Below are positions 1 to 7,289 of a stretch of 64,000 bases of DNA, piece after piece (the stretch's first letter is position 1; every line of letters starts with the position of its first letter). The translations under genes were made by a program, and so were the position numbers. The notes below the pieces were generated by a model. It was not told the origin of the DNA, ran no database searches, and saw only the letters and a list, made by a program, of their open reading frames with translations. The DNA comes from Candidatus Thiodiazotropha sp. (ex Monitilora ramsayi). Lineage in GTDB: Bacteria > Pseudomonadota > Gammaproteobacteria > Chromatiales > Chromatiaceae. Location of the stretch: contig JAHXIP010000003.1 of assembly GCA_025655575.1 (NCBI GenBank), positions 217,649 to 281,648 on the forward strand, written 5' to 3'.

Positions 1-1
1 C

Positions 2-1159
2 AACGATACGCTTGGCCATACTGTCGGCGACCTGTTACTCATCGAAGTGGCCAAACGCCTGCAGGGACAGATTCGTGATGAAGATACTGCCTCAAGACTG
101 GGCGGTGACGAATTCGTGGTACTCTTTTCCGAGCTGGACGGAGACCCGCAAGTCGCCGCGCAACAAGCCCGCACGGGTGCCAAGAAAATACAAACCGCTC
201 TCTCTGAGCCCTATACGATTCAAGGCAACCAGTTACACATTACTCCAAGCCTGGGCATCGTCATCTTCCCCATGGATGATGAGAATGCGGACGACATTCT
301 CAAATACGCCGATAGCGCGATGTACCGCGCTAAAGAAGCGGGTAGAAATACTATCCGGTTTTTTCTGCCGGAAATGCATCAGTCGGCGGAGGTACAGTTA
401 CAACTGCAGAATGATCTCCGCCATGCCATCTCACATCAGGAGCTAGATCTCTATTTCCAACCGATGGTCGACGGGGAAGGCAGAACGCTCAGTGCAGAGG
501 TACTTCTGAGATGGCCCCACCCCACCCACGGCACGGTTGAACCCAAAGATTTCCTCCATGTGGCAGAGGAGTCAGGACAGATTCTCGAAATATGCAATTG
601 GGTACTGACCCAAGCACTGACCCGATGCAAACCGTGGATTGAAGCACATCCCTGGCTACAGGGTATCTCTGTGAATATTCATTCTGCGCTCTTTCACCAG
701 GCCGGCTTCACCGAAAACTTGGAGAAGATTCTCCACGAGACCGGCTTTAATCCACAACACCTCACACTGGAGATCCACGAAGCGACCCTGGCATCCAATC
801 TTGAGGAGGCTGCCACCAAGATCGACCACCTCCAACAACTGGGGGTGCGCTTTTCCATTGACAGATTCGGCATCGACTACGCATCTGTCTCCTTCCTCAG
901 AAAGTTTGCACTGCATGAACTGAAGATCGATCGCAGCATAGTGGGGCGCATGCTTTCTGATCCCGAGGACGCCAAACTGGTCCAGACCCTGATCTCGCTG
1001 GCGCAGCAAATGGAGATTCATGTGGTTGCCGTCGGTGTAGAGAACGAGTCTCAACTCAATTTTTTACGTGACAATGGGTGTCGACTGTTTCAAGGTTACT
1101 ATTTTGCTCGTCCACAACCTGCCGACCAGTTTATCAACCATTTAAACAAACAGTCCTGA
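2..1159 (+). CDS. GGDEF-EAL protein, 5' truncated by window edge
   Basis: C-terminal part of a c-di-GMP signalling protein; the frame is open from base 2, so the start lies outside the window. The GGDEF domain begins at the NDTLGHTVGD substrate-binding stretch and has an intact GGDEF signature (LGGDEFVVLF) with an RxxD product-inhibition site (RDED) five residues upstream, so diguanylate cyclase activity is plausible. The EAL domain that follows is degenerate: EAL reads EVL, the DDFGTG loop reads DRFGID, and VAEGVE reads VAVGVE, losing acidic residues used for metal binding and catalysis in active EAL phosphodiesterases. I infer a cyclase or c-di-GMP receptor rather than a phosphodiesterase. 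xseA begins 5 bp after the stop, so the two are probably cotranscribed. Confidence 0.9.
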   Translation, partial: NDTLGHTVGDLLLIEVAKRLQGQIRDEDTASRLGGDEFVVLFSELDGDPQVAAQQARTGAKKIQTALSEPYTIQGNQLHITPSLGIVIFPMDDENADDILKYADSAMYRAKEAGRNTIRFFLPEMHQSAEVQLQLQNDLRHAISHQELDLYFQPMVDGEGRTLSAEVLLRWPHPTHGTVEPKDFLHVAEESGQILEICNWVLTQALTRCKPWIEAHPWLQGISVNIHSALFHQAGFTENLEKILHETGFNPQHLTLEIHEATLASNLEEAATKIDHLQQLGVRFSIDRFGIDYASVSFLRKFALHELKIDRSIVGRMLSDPEDAKLVQTLISLAQQMEIHVVAVGVENESQLNFLRDNGCRLFQGYYFARPQPADQFINHLNKQS

Positions 1160-1164
1160 CATCG

Positions 1165-2517
1165 ATGATAGAGCCTAACTCTCCCCAGCGGGATATCTAC
1201 AGCGTCTCGCGTCTGGTACGTGAAACCCGCGCTGTACTTGAAGGCAGCTTTCCGCTTCTCTGGATCAGTGGAGAGATCTCCAACCTGGCACAACCCGCCT
1301 CGGGCCATATCTACTTCAGCCTGAAGGATGAGGTTGCCCAGGTCCGTTGCGCCATGTTCCGCATGAAGCGGCAACGGCTTCGCTTTCGTCCGGAGAACGG
1401 TCAGCAGGTCCTGATCCGTGCGCGAATCAGTCTCTACGAGGCACGGGGTGAGTTTCAATTAATCGTAGAGCATATGGAACCCTCAGGTGAGGGCGCTCTG
1501 CGACTGGCCTTTGAACAACTCAAAGAAAAACTCGCCGCAGAGGGCCTGTTCGATAGTGAGAAAAAAAGATCGCTGCCCGTCATCCCAAAGCAAATCGGCA
1601 TCATCACATCACCAAGCGGAGCTGCGATACGCGATCTGCTGAGCGTACTGAAACGCCGTTTTCCCGCGCTCCCGGTCATCATCTACCCGGTACAGGTCCA
1701 AGGTGAAGAGGCACCTGGACAGATCATCCGTCAACTCCAGTTGGCCAATCAACGCAAGGAGTGCGACGTACTGATTCTGAGTCGGGGCGGCGGCTCACTG
1801 GAAGACCTTCAGGCCTTCAACGAAGAAGCCGTAGCCAGGGCGATACACGATTCGCAGATCCCCGTAGTCTGCGGCGTAGGACATGAGATCGACTTCACCA
1901 TCGCCGACTTCGTCGCCGATCAACGGGCACCCACCCCATCGGCTGCCGCCGAACTGGTGGCACCAGATCAACAGGCGTGGCGACAAGGGCTGACGCTCCT
2001 TTCCCAACGTCTGAACCGACATCAAGCTCGTAAGCTTCAACTATTGAGGGATCTATTCAACGGAGTGGAAAAACGCCTGCACAAACAGCATCCCCTGCAG
2101 CGCCTACAGCAGAACTCACAACGACTCGACGAACTAGGACAACGACTGCGCCAGGGTATGCATCTACACCTTCTGCGACAAACCCGCGGACTGGAACAAC
2201 TACAGGCCCGGTTTGCGGGACAATCACCGACACGTCGACTGGAGAGACTTGCAGTCACACAACAACAACTCAACGAACGCCTTCAACGCACCATGGCACT
2301 GCAGTTGGAGCAGGCAAGAAACAGACTCGGCCAGCTCGCCCGGGATCTGCACACACTCAGCCCGCTCAACACACTTGGCCGTGGCTACGCTATTGTCAGC
2401 CGTTCAGAGAATGGACGGATCGTTCGTTCCTATAAGGAGGTAAAACGTGGGGAGCAAGTGACTGCCAGGCTTTCACAGGGCAAGCTGACTTGTCAGGTGC
2501 TGGATACAGAAAAATGA
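1165..2517 (+). CDS. xseA: Exodeoxyribonuclease VII large subunit
   Basis: Large subunit of the XseA/XseB nuclease that degrades single-stranded DNA to acid-soluble oligonucleotides. The 450-residue product matches the family length (about 450). The N-terminal OB-fold is visible (LLWISGEISNLAQPASGHIYFSLKD), followed by the catalytic core with GIITSPSGAAIRDLL, the glycine-rich RGGGSLEDLQAFN and GVGHEIDFTIADFVADQRAPTPSAAAE, then a long helical C-terminal region that contacts the small subunit. The open frame extends upstream to 1078, but that would overlap the GGDEF-EAL gene; the ATG at 1165 lies just after its stop and gives the standard N-terminus. No xseB is present in the window. Confidence 0.97.
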   Translation: MIEPNSPQRDIYSVSRLVRETRAVLEGSFPLLWISGEISNLAQPASGHIYFSLKDEVAQVRCAMFRMKRQRLRFRPENGQQVLIRARISLYEARGEFQLIVEHMEPSGEGALRLAFEQLKEKLAAEGLFDSEKKRSLPVIPKQIGIITSPSGAAIRDLLSVLKRRFPALPVIIYPVQVQGEEAPGQIIRQLQLANQRKECDVLILSRGGGSLEDLQAFNEEAVARAIHDSQIPVVCGVGHEIDFTIADFVADQRAPTPSAAAELVAPDQQAWRQGLTLLSQRLNRHQARKLQLLRDLFNGVEKRLHKQHPLQRLQQNSQRLDELGQRLRQGMHLHLLRQTRGLEQLQARFAGQSPTRRLERLAVTQQQLNERLQRTMALQLEQARNRLGQLARDLHTLSPLNTLGRGYAIVSRSENGRIVRSYKEVKRGEQVTARLSQGKLTCQVLDTEK

Positions 2518-2647
2518 AAGTTAACTGTGGCAGTTGAAACTTGGCCTGACAGAAAGTTTCAGATTATTACCGACAACCACCGACCCGGAGAGGTCATTTG
2601 TGTAAAGTTAGACTAGATGATTCTGGATATCGTTGGAAATCTCATGG

Positions 2648-2690
2648 TAGGCCGGCGCGGTAGTATTACTATTAGTGCCGACGCGGCCTA
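2648..2690. repeat. Imperfect inverted repeat upstream of lipoprotein gene
   Basis: TAGGCCG at 2648-2654 is the exact complement of CGGCCTA at 2684-2690; the interior (GCGCGG versus GCCGACG) pairs only partly. It sits a few bases before the 2697 ATG at the border where composition shifts from GC-rich to AT-rich. There is no T-run, so it is a poor terminator for xseA. It could be a boundary structure of the AT-rich island or a translational hairpin. Confidence 0.4.
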
Positions 2691-2696
2691 AATATT

Positions 2697-3149
2697 ATGT
2701 TTTCAACTGACATAAAGAGTTTAGCCAGTATTTGTATACTTAGCAGCTTATTAACTGCTTGCGGCAACTCACCTGAGTTTGTGCCCTCTAGTACAGAATC
2801 AACCGCAGTAATGCTTAGCAGCTCATATGGCAATTTATTGTTGCAAATCCATGATAAGGATATTGATGCTTCTTGGGAATCGGATACTGAAGTCTCAAAT
2901 GTGACAATTAATGGCAGTAAGCTCAATCTAAAAAATGCAGAGCGGCATGAATTCTTAACAAAACAAAATGGCTTCGCATATCTACTCAATCTAGATAAAA
3001 GTGAAATTATTGAAGGCGTATATACTGTTGAAGCAATATTGAGCAGGGGTGAGATTCAAAGAGAGTATAAGGGCTCATATAATATGGAAATAATATTTGG
3101 TTCTGTTTTTCACTATTTGCATAGCATATACCAGCAACGTAACGAGTAA
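2697..3149 (+). CDS. Putative lipoprotein, function unknown
   Basis: A 150-residue protein with a short positive N-terminus, a hydrophobic stretch and a lipobox ending LLTAC at about residue 22, so it should be lipidated and exported. The mature part resembles no family I know and has no obvious catalytic motif; its short polar and hydrophobic segments suggest a small beta-rich domain. Codon use is AT-rich, unlike xseA and the copper genes on either side, suggesting horizontal acquisition together with the next gene. It is followed by the attC-like palindrome at 3156-3208. The start is the first ATG in an open frame; no strong ribosome-binding site is visible. Confidence 0.6.
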   Translation: MFSTDIKSLASICILSSLLTACGNSPEFVPSSTESTAVMLSSSYGNLLLQIHDKDIDASWESDTEVSNVTINGSKLNLKNAERHEFLTKQNGFAYLLNLDKSEIIEGVYTVEAILSRGEIQREYKGSYNMEIIFGSVFHYLHSIYQQRNE

Positions 3150-3155
3150 AATCAA

Positions 3156-3208
3156 ACATAACCATTGGCTACAGTGGATGCTCGCTCCACTGAACCTGAG
3201 CGTTAGCT
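3156..3208 (+). other. attC-like recombination site (candidate)
   Basis: A 53-bp stretch between two small AT-rich genes with integron attC architecture: outer box ACATAAC (3156-3162, one mismatch to RYYYAAC), an inner perfect 7-bp stem CAGTGGA/TCCACTG (3172-3178 and 3186-3192) and a terminal GTTAGCT (3202-3208, one mismatch to GTTRRRY). The next gene starts 9 bp later, as expected at the head of a gene cassette, and that gene's stop lies in GCTAACAATTAG, which resembles the beginning of another attC. A further GTTAGAC occurs at 2607-2613. No integrase gene is in the window. The inner L boxes pair poorly, so this remains a candidate. Confidence 0.35.
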
Positions 3209-3216
3209 CTCAAACT

Positions 3217-3828
3217 ATGACAAATGAAACTAATAAATTCCTAGAAGCAACGCTCGAGGGAGCCGAAGTTATTGCTGATTCGCTTATAGAAAACGAGCTT
3301 ATAAAAAGCATCCCTATTGTCGGCACAGCGCTTAAACTCATTTCCGGCAGTTTAGACTTGAGGGATAAAATTTTCTTATCAAAAGTGCAACGTTTTATCT
3401 TAGAAATTGAATCAATATCGAATGAAGAAAGATTGAAATTTAAACAAAATATATCATCTGATGAAGAATTAATGGCCACTGTAGGCGAGGCATCCTTATT
3501 GGTACTTGATAAGTTGTCTGATCTAAAAAAGGCAGATCTACTAGGTTTCTATTTTTCATGCTTCCTTGGCGGTCACTTAGACCAATATCAATATAGAAGG
3601 ATCACTGCAGCCATTGATACAGCTTTTATTGATGACATTGAAAAGCTCTTGGAAAGTGGAGCAAATGAACTGCTTTCTCAAAAGCAGTTCATGGAGTCAT
3701 TGCTTAGTTCCGGAATAACAGTTATTTCCGCTGGTACAACAATAGATAGTTCCGGGGAATTATTCTACGAACTTACCTCAATGGGCAGTCAAATGATTGA
3801 ATTATGGCAAGAATACAAACAAAGCTAA
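3217..3828 (+). CDS. Hypothetical protein in cassette-like island
   Basis: A 203-residue, mostly helical protein starting at ATG 3217, 9 bp after the attC-like GTTAGCT; the longer open frame to 3097 would translate through the palindrome and overlap the upstream gene. A central hydrophobic, glycine-containing stretch (SIPIVGTALKLISGSLDLRD) could be membrane-associated or a helical hairpin, and is followed by charged helices (KIFLSKVQRFILEIESI). I do not recognise the family, although a short ORFan with a PIVGT hydrophobic core followed by RDKIFL recalls small accessory-genome proteins. AT-rich composition and the flanking palindrome suggest lateral gain. Defence, toxin or structural roles cannot be told apart from the sequence. 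Confidence 0.6.
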   Translation: MTNETNKFLEATLEGAEVIADSLIENELIKSIPIVGTALKLISGSLDLRDKIFLSKVQRFILEIESISNEERLKFKQNISSDEELMATVGEASLLVLDKLSDLKKADLLGFYFSCFLGGHLDQYQYRRITAAIDTAFIDDIEKLLESGANELLSQKQFMESLLSSGITVISAGTTIDSSGELFYELTSMGSQMIELWQEYKQS

Positions 3829-3918
3829 CAATTAGCCCCACCGGTATTGAGCATCCACAATAAAGCATGATATTGATGTCCTGCACCACATAACCGTAGA
3901 TTGCCGATTGACGATACC

Positions 3919-3935
3919 AATGGATTTAATCCATT
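3919..3935. promoter_or_regulatory. Perfect 8-bp palindrome before copper cluster
   Basis: AATGGATT-T-AATCCATT is a perfect dyad ending 10 bp before the ATG at 3946, overlapping the expected ribosome-binding region. It could be an operator for the copper cluster or a hairpin controlling translation. It does not match the CusR or CueR box consensus known from E. coli. Confidence 0.4.
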
Positions 3936-3945
3936 ATGCATCACT

Positions 3946-4296
3946 ATGAACTCACGAAGACCTCTTTTCAGTGTCTTGTTACTATCGCTGCTGCTTCTGC
4001 AGGCACCGATATTAATGTCGTGGTCATATCCGGATGGCAATGAGAACGGTGCAATGACATCTGCCATGTCTATGACCGATGAACATCACCATTGCCATGA
4101 CTCAGATAGCGCCACGCCATCTGCCTGTGAAGAGATGGGCTGTGTGTTTTGTGGTTTTGCCGTTCAGTTTGTCACACCCCGTATCACTGCCTATGTCGCC
4201 CATATCCTGCTAATACCTGCGACATCCAATTCTGCCCCGCCACGGCCAGAACAGCCCGTGGAACTTCGCCCCCCCATACGCCTGATCACTGTATAA
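3946..4296 (+). CDS. Cys/His-rich exported protein heading copper cluster
   Basis: A 116-residue protein starting at ATG 3946, which gives a clean signal-anchor (arginines, then LFSVLLLSLLLLQAPILM). The exported part carries metal-ligand-like clusters: a Met/Asp/His segment with EHHHCHD and a downstream CEEMGCVFCG. It ends in a second hydrophobic segment and a Pro-rich tail. I know of no named family, though small His/Cys-rich exported proteins often precede CusCBA-type operons. Position, orientation and residue content suggest a periplasmic copper-binding or copper-sensing accessory protein; this is inference. The next gene begins 78 bp downstream. Confidence 0.6.
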   Translation: MNSRRPLFSVLLLSLLLLQAPILMSWSYPDGNENGAMTSAMSMTDEHHHCHDSDSATPSACEEMGCVFCGFAVQFVTPRITAYVAHILLIPATSNSAPPRPEQPVELRPPIRLITV

Positions 4297-4374
4297 CCCT
4301 GTTCCGGCCTATACAGCCGGTTTGATCGTCAGTGGCTCGCCCCTGACCGATGGTTATTGATTGGGAGCTTCTCC

Positions 4375-5649
4375 ATGTTTTGTTCTGTCGTGGCAACATT
4401 GTCACGTGTACACCTGTACGAATACCGGGTTCACCTACCCATACTGTTGCTTCTGTTTGGCAGTAACAGTACGGCGGGAACCACTGAAGACTTGTCCGCC
4501 TTTCAGGCGATGCTGGATCAATTGCAGCGCCACCCCTCTGTCCTCATGTCAGCGTCCGGTACCCGGCAATGGGAGGTCAGCGCTGAAGGCGCACTGGGGT
4601 TGCCAAACCCCAACATCACCCTGGGTCTCAACAATGTCCCGATCAATGAACCGACCAGTTTTGATCGCTACCTGCCAAGCAGCCGCAGCCTCGAGATTAG
4701 ACAATCCTTTCCCAACATCAAGGGCAGGGAGGCTGTGCGCAGTACCCACCTCGCACGGGCAGCATTGGCAGAGTTAGAACGTATTCAGATATTGGCCGAT
4801 CTGAAGAAACGCCTGATCACGGCACTAGCGGAACGTCAAAGCATCTCGGAGTCGAAGACAGTACTGGATAGAAAACTTGCACTGCTTCAAGAGCTGGACC
4901 GCTGGCTTCGTGGCGAGATGGAGGGTGGTGAAGCCGTCTACAGCCGCTTTGATGAACTGGATGTGCAGCGGGGAGAGATCGAAGAGAAGCAATTGGCGCT
5001 GGAAGGCAAGGACAGGCGCTGGCAGGCCGAATTGCGGCAACTGATCGACCGGGTGCCAGATAGCTTGAAACTACCTCAAATCTCACTACGACAGTGGACA
5101 GGAGATCCCAGCGAACTGGTTGTGGTTCGAGTCGCTCTGGGCAAACTCGAAGTCGCACAAGCACAAGTAAGGGAGAAACAGGCGGCCTTCAGTCCCGACT
5201 TCGCCTTTGGTGCCGCCTGGCAGCAACGGGAGTCGGGCGAGAATTTTGATGGTGATGACTGGTTTACCCTGAAGTTTACGGCCAGCGTGCCTCTCTGGGC
5301 AGGCTCCAACCAGACCCCAAAATTACAGGCAGCCGAAGAGGCTGTCACCGCAAAGATGGCACAACGTGACCGTCGACTGCGAGAGGCGAGAGGCAGCTAT
5401 GAGAGTGCGCTTGCCGACTACCGAACCGCTGATGCGCTACTGAATGCTATGCAAAAGCGCAATGATCGATTACACGATCTGGAAGCTTCCAATCGACGAC
5501 GCTATGAATCAGGGGAAGGCAACCTCGAATCGGTTATCCGTCCAGCATTACAACGCGCCGATGTGGCACTCGACATGGCCAGAGAAAATGCGCGACGAAC
5601 GATAGCGGCAGCACGCATCAATACTCTGCTGATGGAGGAATCTCAATGA
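4375..5649 (+). CDS. TolC-family outer membrane factor of metal efflux (CusC-like)
   Basis: A 424-residue outer membrane efflux protein forming the channel of a tripartite RND pump. It starts at ATG 4375, preceded by GGGAG at 7-nt spacing; an in-frame TTG at 4357 is less likely. The N-terminus has a hydrophobic export signal (LPILLLLFGSNSTAG). The mature chain shows TolC-type long amphipathic helices, with the typical segments LPNPNITLGLNNVP, a Ser-Arg-Ser-LEIRQSFP-like first repeat and VPLWAGSNQTPKLQAAEEAV in the second. It overlaps the CusB-like gene by 4 nt (ATGA), implying translational coupling. Substrate is inferred from the linked CusA- and CusF-like genes. Confidence 0.88.
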   Translation: MFCSVVATLSRVHLYEYRVHLPILLLLFGSNSTAGTTEDLSAFQAMLDQLQRHPSVLMSASGTRQWEVSAEGALGLPNPNITLGLNNVPINEPTSFDRYLPSSRSLEIRQSFPNIKGREAVRSTHLARAALAELERIQILADLKKRLITALAERQSISESKTVLDRKLALLQELDRWLRGEMEGGEAVYSRFDELDVQRGEIEEKQLALEGKDRRWQAELRQLIDRVPDSLKLPQISLRQWTGDPSELVVVRVALGKLEVAQAQVREKQAAFSPDFAFGAAWQQRESGENFDGDDWFTLKFTASVPLWAGSNQTPKLQAAEEAVTAKMAQRDRRLREARGSYESALADYRTADALLNAMQKRNDRLHDLEASNRRRYESGEGNLESVIRPALQRADVALDMARENARRTIAAARINTLLMEESQ

Positions 5650-7259
5650 ATGGCATACCACTGGCCAGCAAAATTGTTTTTGTGCTTTCTCTGCTTTTGG
5701 CAATACCCGCCCAATCCGAGAAAGGACAAAAATATACCTGCCCGATGCATCCACACTACATCGCCGAAGAGATGGGAAGCTGCCCCATCTGCGGTATGGA
5801 TCTGGTTTCGCTGGATACCGGTCCCAATACTGCTGAGATTAGCGAAGGCAGTGCGGAACGCGCCATCGTCACCATCCCACCCGAAACCATTCAGAACATG
5901 GGCGTACGTTACGGTCGCGCCGAAACCACACAGTTCGGCAGCCGCATTCGCGCCTATGGCGTGGTGGCGGAGAATGAAAGACTGCGCAGCGAAGTCTCCA
6001 GCCGGGTCGCCGGATGGATTGAATCGCTCGGGGTAACCGCAGTGGGCGATGAAGTGAAACGGGGCAACCTGCTCTATCGCCTGTTCAGTCCGGACCTGAT
6101 CGCTGCACAACGGGATTATCTCAGCGCACTGGAAAAAGAGAGCACAAAGCGTATCCGTTCTGCCGCAGTGCGCCTTGGCGCACTTGGCGTTTCAGACTCC
6201 CTATTAGCCTCACTGCGCAGTAAAAGAAAAGTGATTGAGCACGTGCCTTTCTACGCCGAAGCGGATGGCACGGTGAGCGACCTGCGTGTACGGGAAGGCG
6301 CCTATGTGCGCCCCGGGGAAACCTTAGCGGTGATTCAGGACTACGCTACCGTCTGGATCAATGCTGCCGTGGCCGAGAAAGACCTGGCCGCCATGGCTGC
6401 CGACACGCCAGTTCGGGTGGTGTTGCCGAATCTGCCCGGCCAGGTGATCGACAGTCGCGTGGATTACATTCATCCCACGGTGGACCCGGCCAGTCGCACG
6501 GGTACCGTACGCCTGGAGCTGGACAATACAGACGGCCAGCTGCGTCCCGGCGCCTATGCGGATGTGTTGTTTGAAGTGGGCATGGATCGCCGCCTTGCGA
6601 TACCGGACAGTGCATTATTGATCGGTAACGACGGTTCTTATCTGGTTGTCGCGCTCGGTGACGGACGCTTCCAGCCACGAAAAGTACGTATCGGTCTCAG
6701 CAGCGGTGGCTTCACCGAGGTCGTGGAAGGCATAGACGGTACCGAGCGTATCGTGGTTTCCGGTCAGTTTCTCATCGATTCGGAAAGCGTGCTGCGTGAG
6801 TCGTTTCAGAAGCTCCAACGCCTCAAGCTGTCACTTGAAGACTTGTCACTCAGTAAAAGCCAAATTGCCATGGTGGATCATTTAATCGATGCCGCACTCT
6901 ATCTTCATGAGGCGCTGGTGGATGGCTACGAGGTCTCTCCCAATCAGTTGCAACCTGCGAGGGATATCCGGGAGATGTTGTGGCCGGGCTTTGGGGAGAC
7001 CCGATTGGGACCCATCCTGGATGGTGCGGAAAGCGCCATTGCCAAGGCTCAGCAGGCGCGCACAGAGAGTGCACAGCAACAGGCATTGCATCAACTGGTG
7101 ACTGTGCTGCAGCCCTGGATAGTCACAGGACGGCGCGACCACTATCTTGAAAAAGGCGTGCAGCTCTACCAGGACGCCTCCGATGGTCGGCTATGGATTC
7201 AGATGGCGGGAGAAGCCTTCAACCCATACGGCACCGGACAGGGAGCACGATTACAGTGA
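5646..7259 (+). CDS. cusB: CusB-like periplasmic adaptor with N-terminal heavy-metal-binding and C-terminal DUF3347-like domains
   Basis: Membrane fusion protein linking the inner-membrane pump to the outer-membrane channel; 537 residues, longer than E. coli CusB (about 407). Order: signal peptide (residues 1-24), a heavy-metal-binding YHS-like domain (YTCPMHPHYIAEEMGSCPICGMDL), the lipoyl/beta-barrel adaptor core (RSEVSSRVAGWIESLGV; GTVSDLRVREGAYVRPGETL; RTGTVRLELDN; GAYADVLFE), and about 150 extra C-terminal residues ending in WIQMAGEAFNPYG, which resembles DUF3347. The extra domains suggest metal capture and delivery by the adaptor itself. Translationally coupled to the upstream gene and 30 bp before cusA. 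Confidence 0.92.
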   Translation: MNGIPLASKIVFVLSLLLAIPAQSEKGQKYTCPMHPHYIAEEMGSCPICGMDLVSLDTGPNTAEISEGSAERAIVTIPPETIQNMGVRYGRAETTQFGSRIRAYGVVAENERLRSEVSSRVAGWIESLGVTAVGDEVKRGNLLYRLFSPDLIAAQRDYLSALEKESTKRIRSAAVRLGALGVSDSLLASLRSKRKVIEHVPFYAEADGTVSDLRVREGAYVRPGETLAVIQDYATVWINAAVAEKDLAAMAADTPVRVVLPNLPGQVIDSRVDYIHPTVDPASRTGTVRLELDNTDGQLRPGAYADVLFEVGMDRRLAIPDSALLIGNDGSYLVVALGDGRFQPRKVRIGLSSGGFTEVVEGIDGTERIVVSGQFLIDSESVLRESFQKLQRLKLSLEDLSLSKSQIAMVDHLIDAALYLHEALVDGYEVSPNQLQPARDIREMLWPGFGETRLGPILDGAESAIAKAQQARTESAQQQALHQLVTVLQPWIVTGRRDHYLEKGVQLYQDASDGRLWIQMAGEAFNPYGTGQGARLQ

Positions 7260-7289
7260 AGTCGCTACACCACGACCCGGGGTGCCGCC

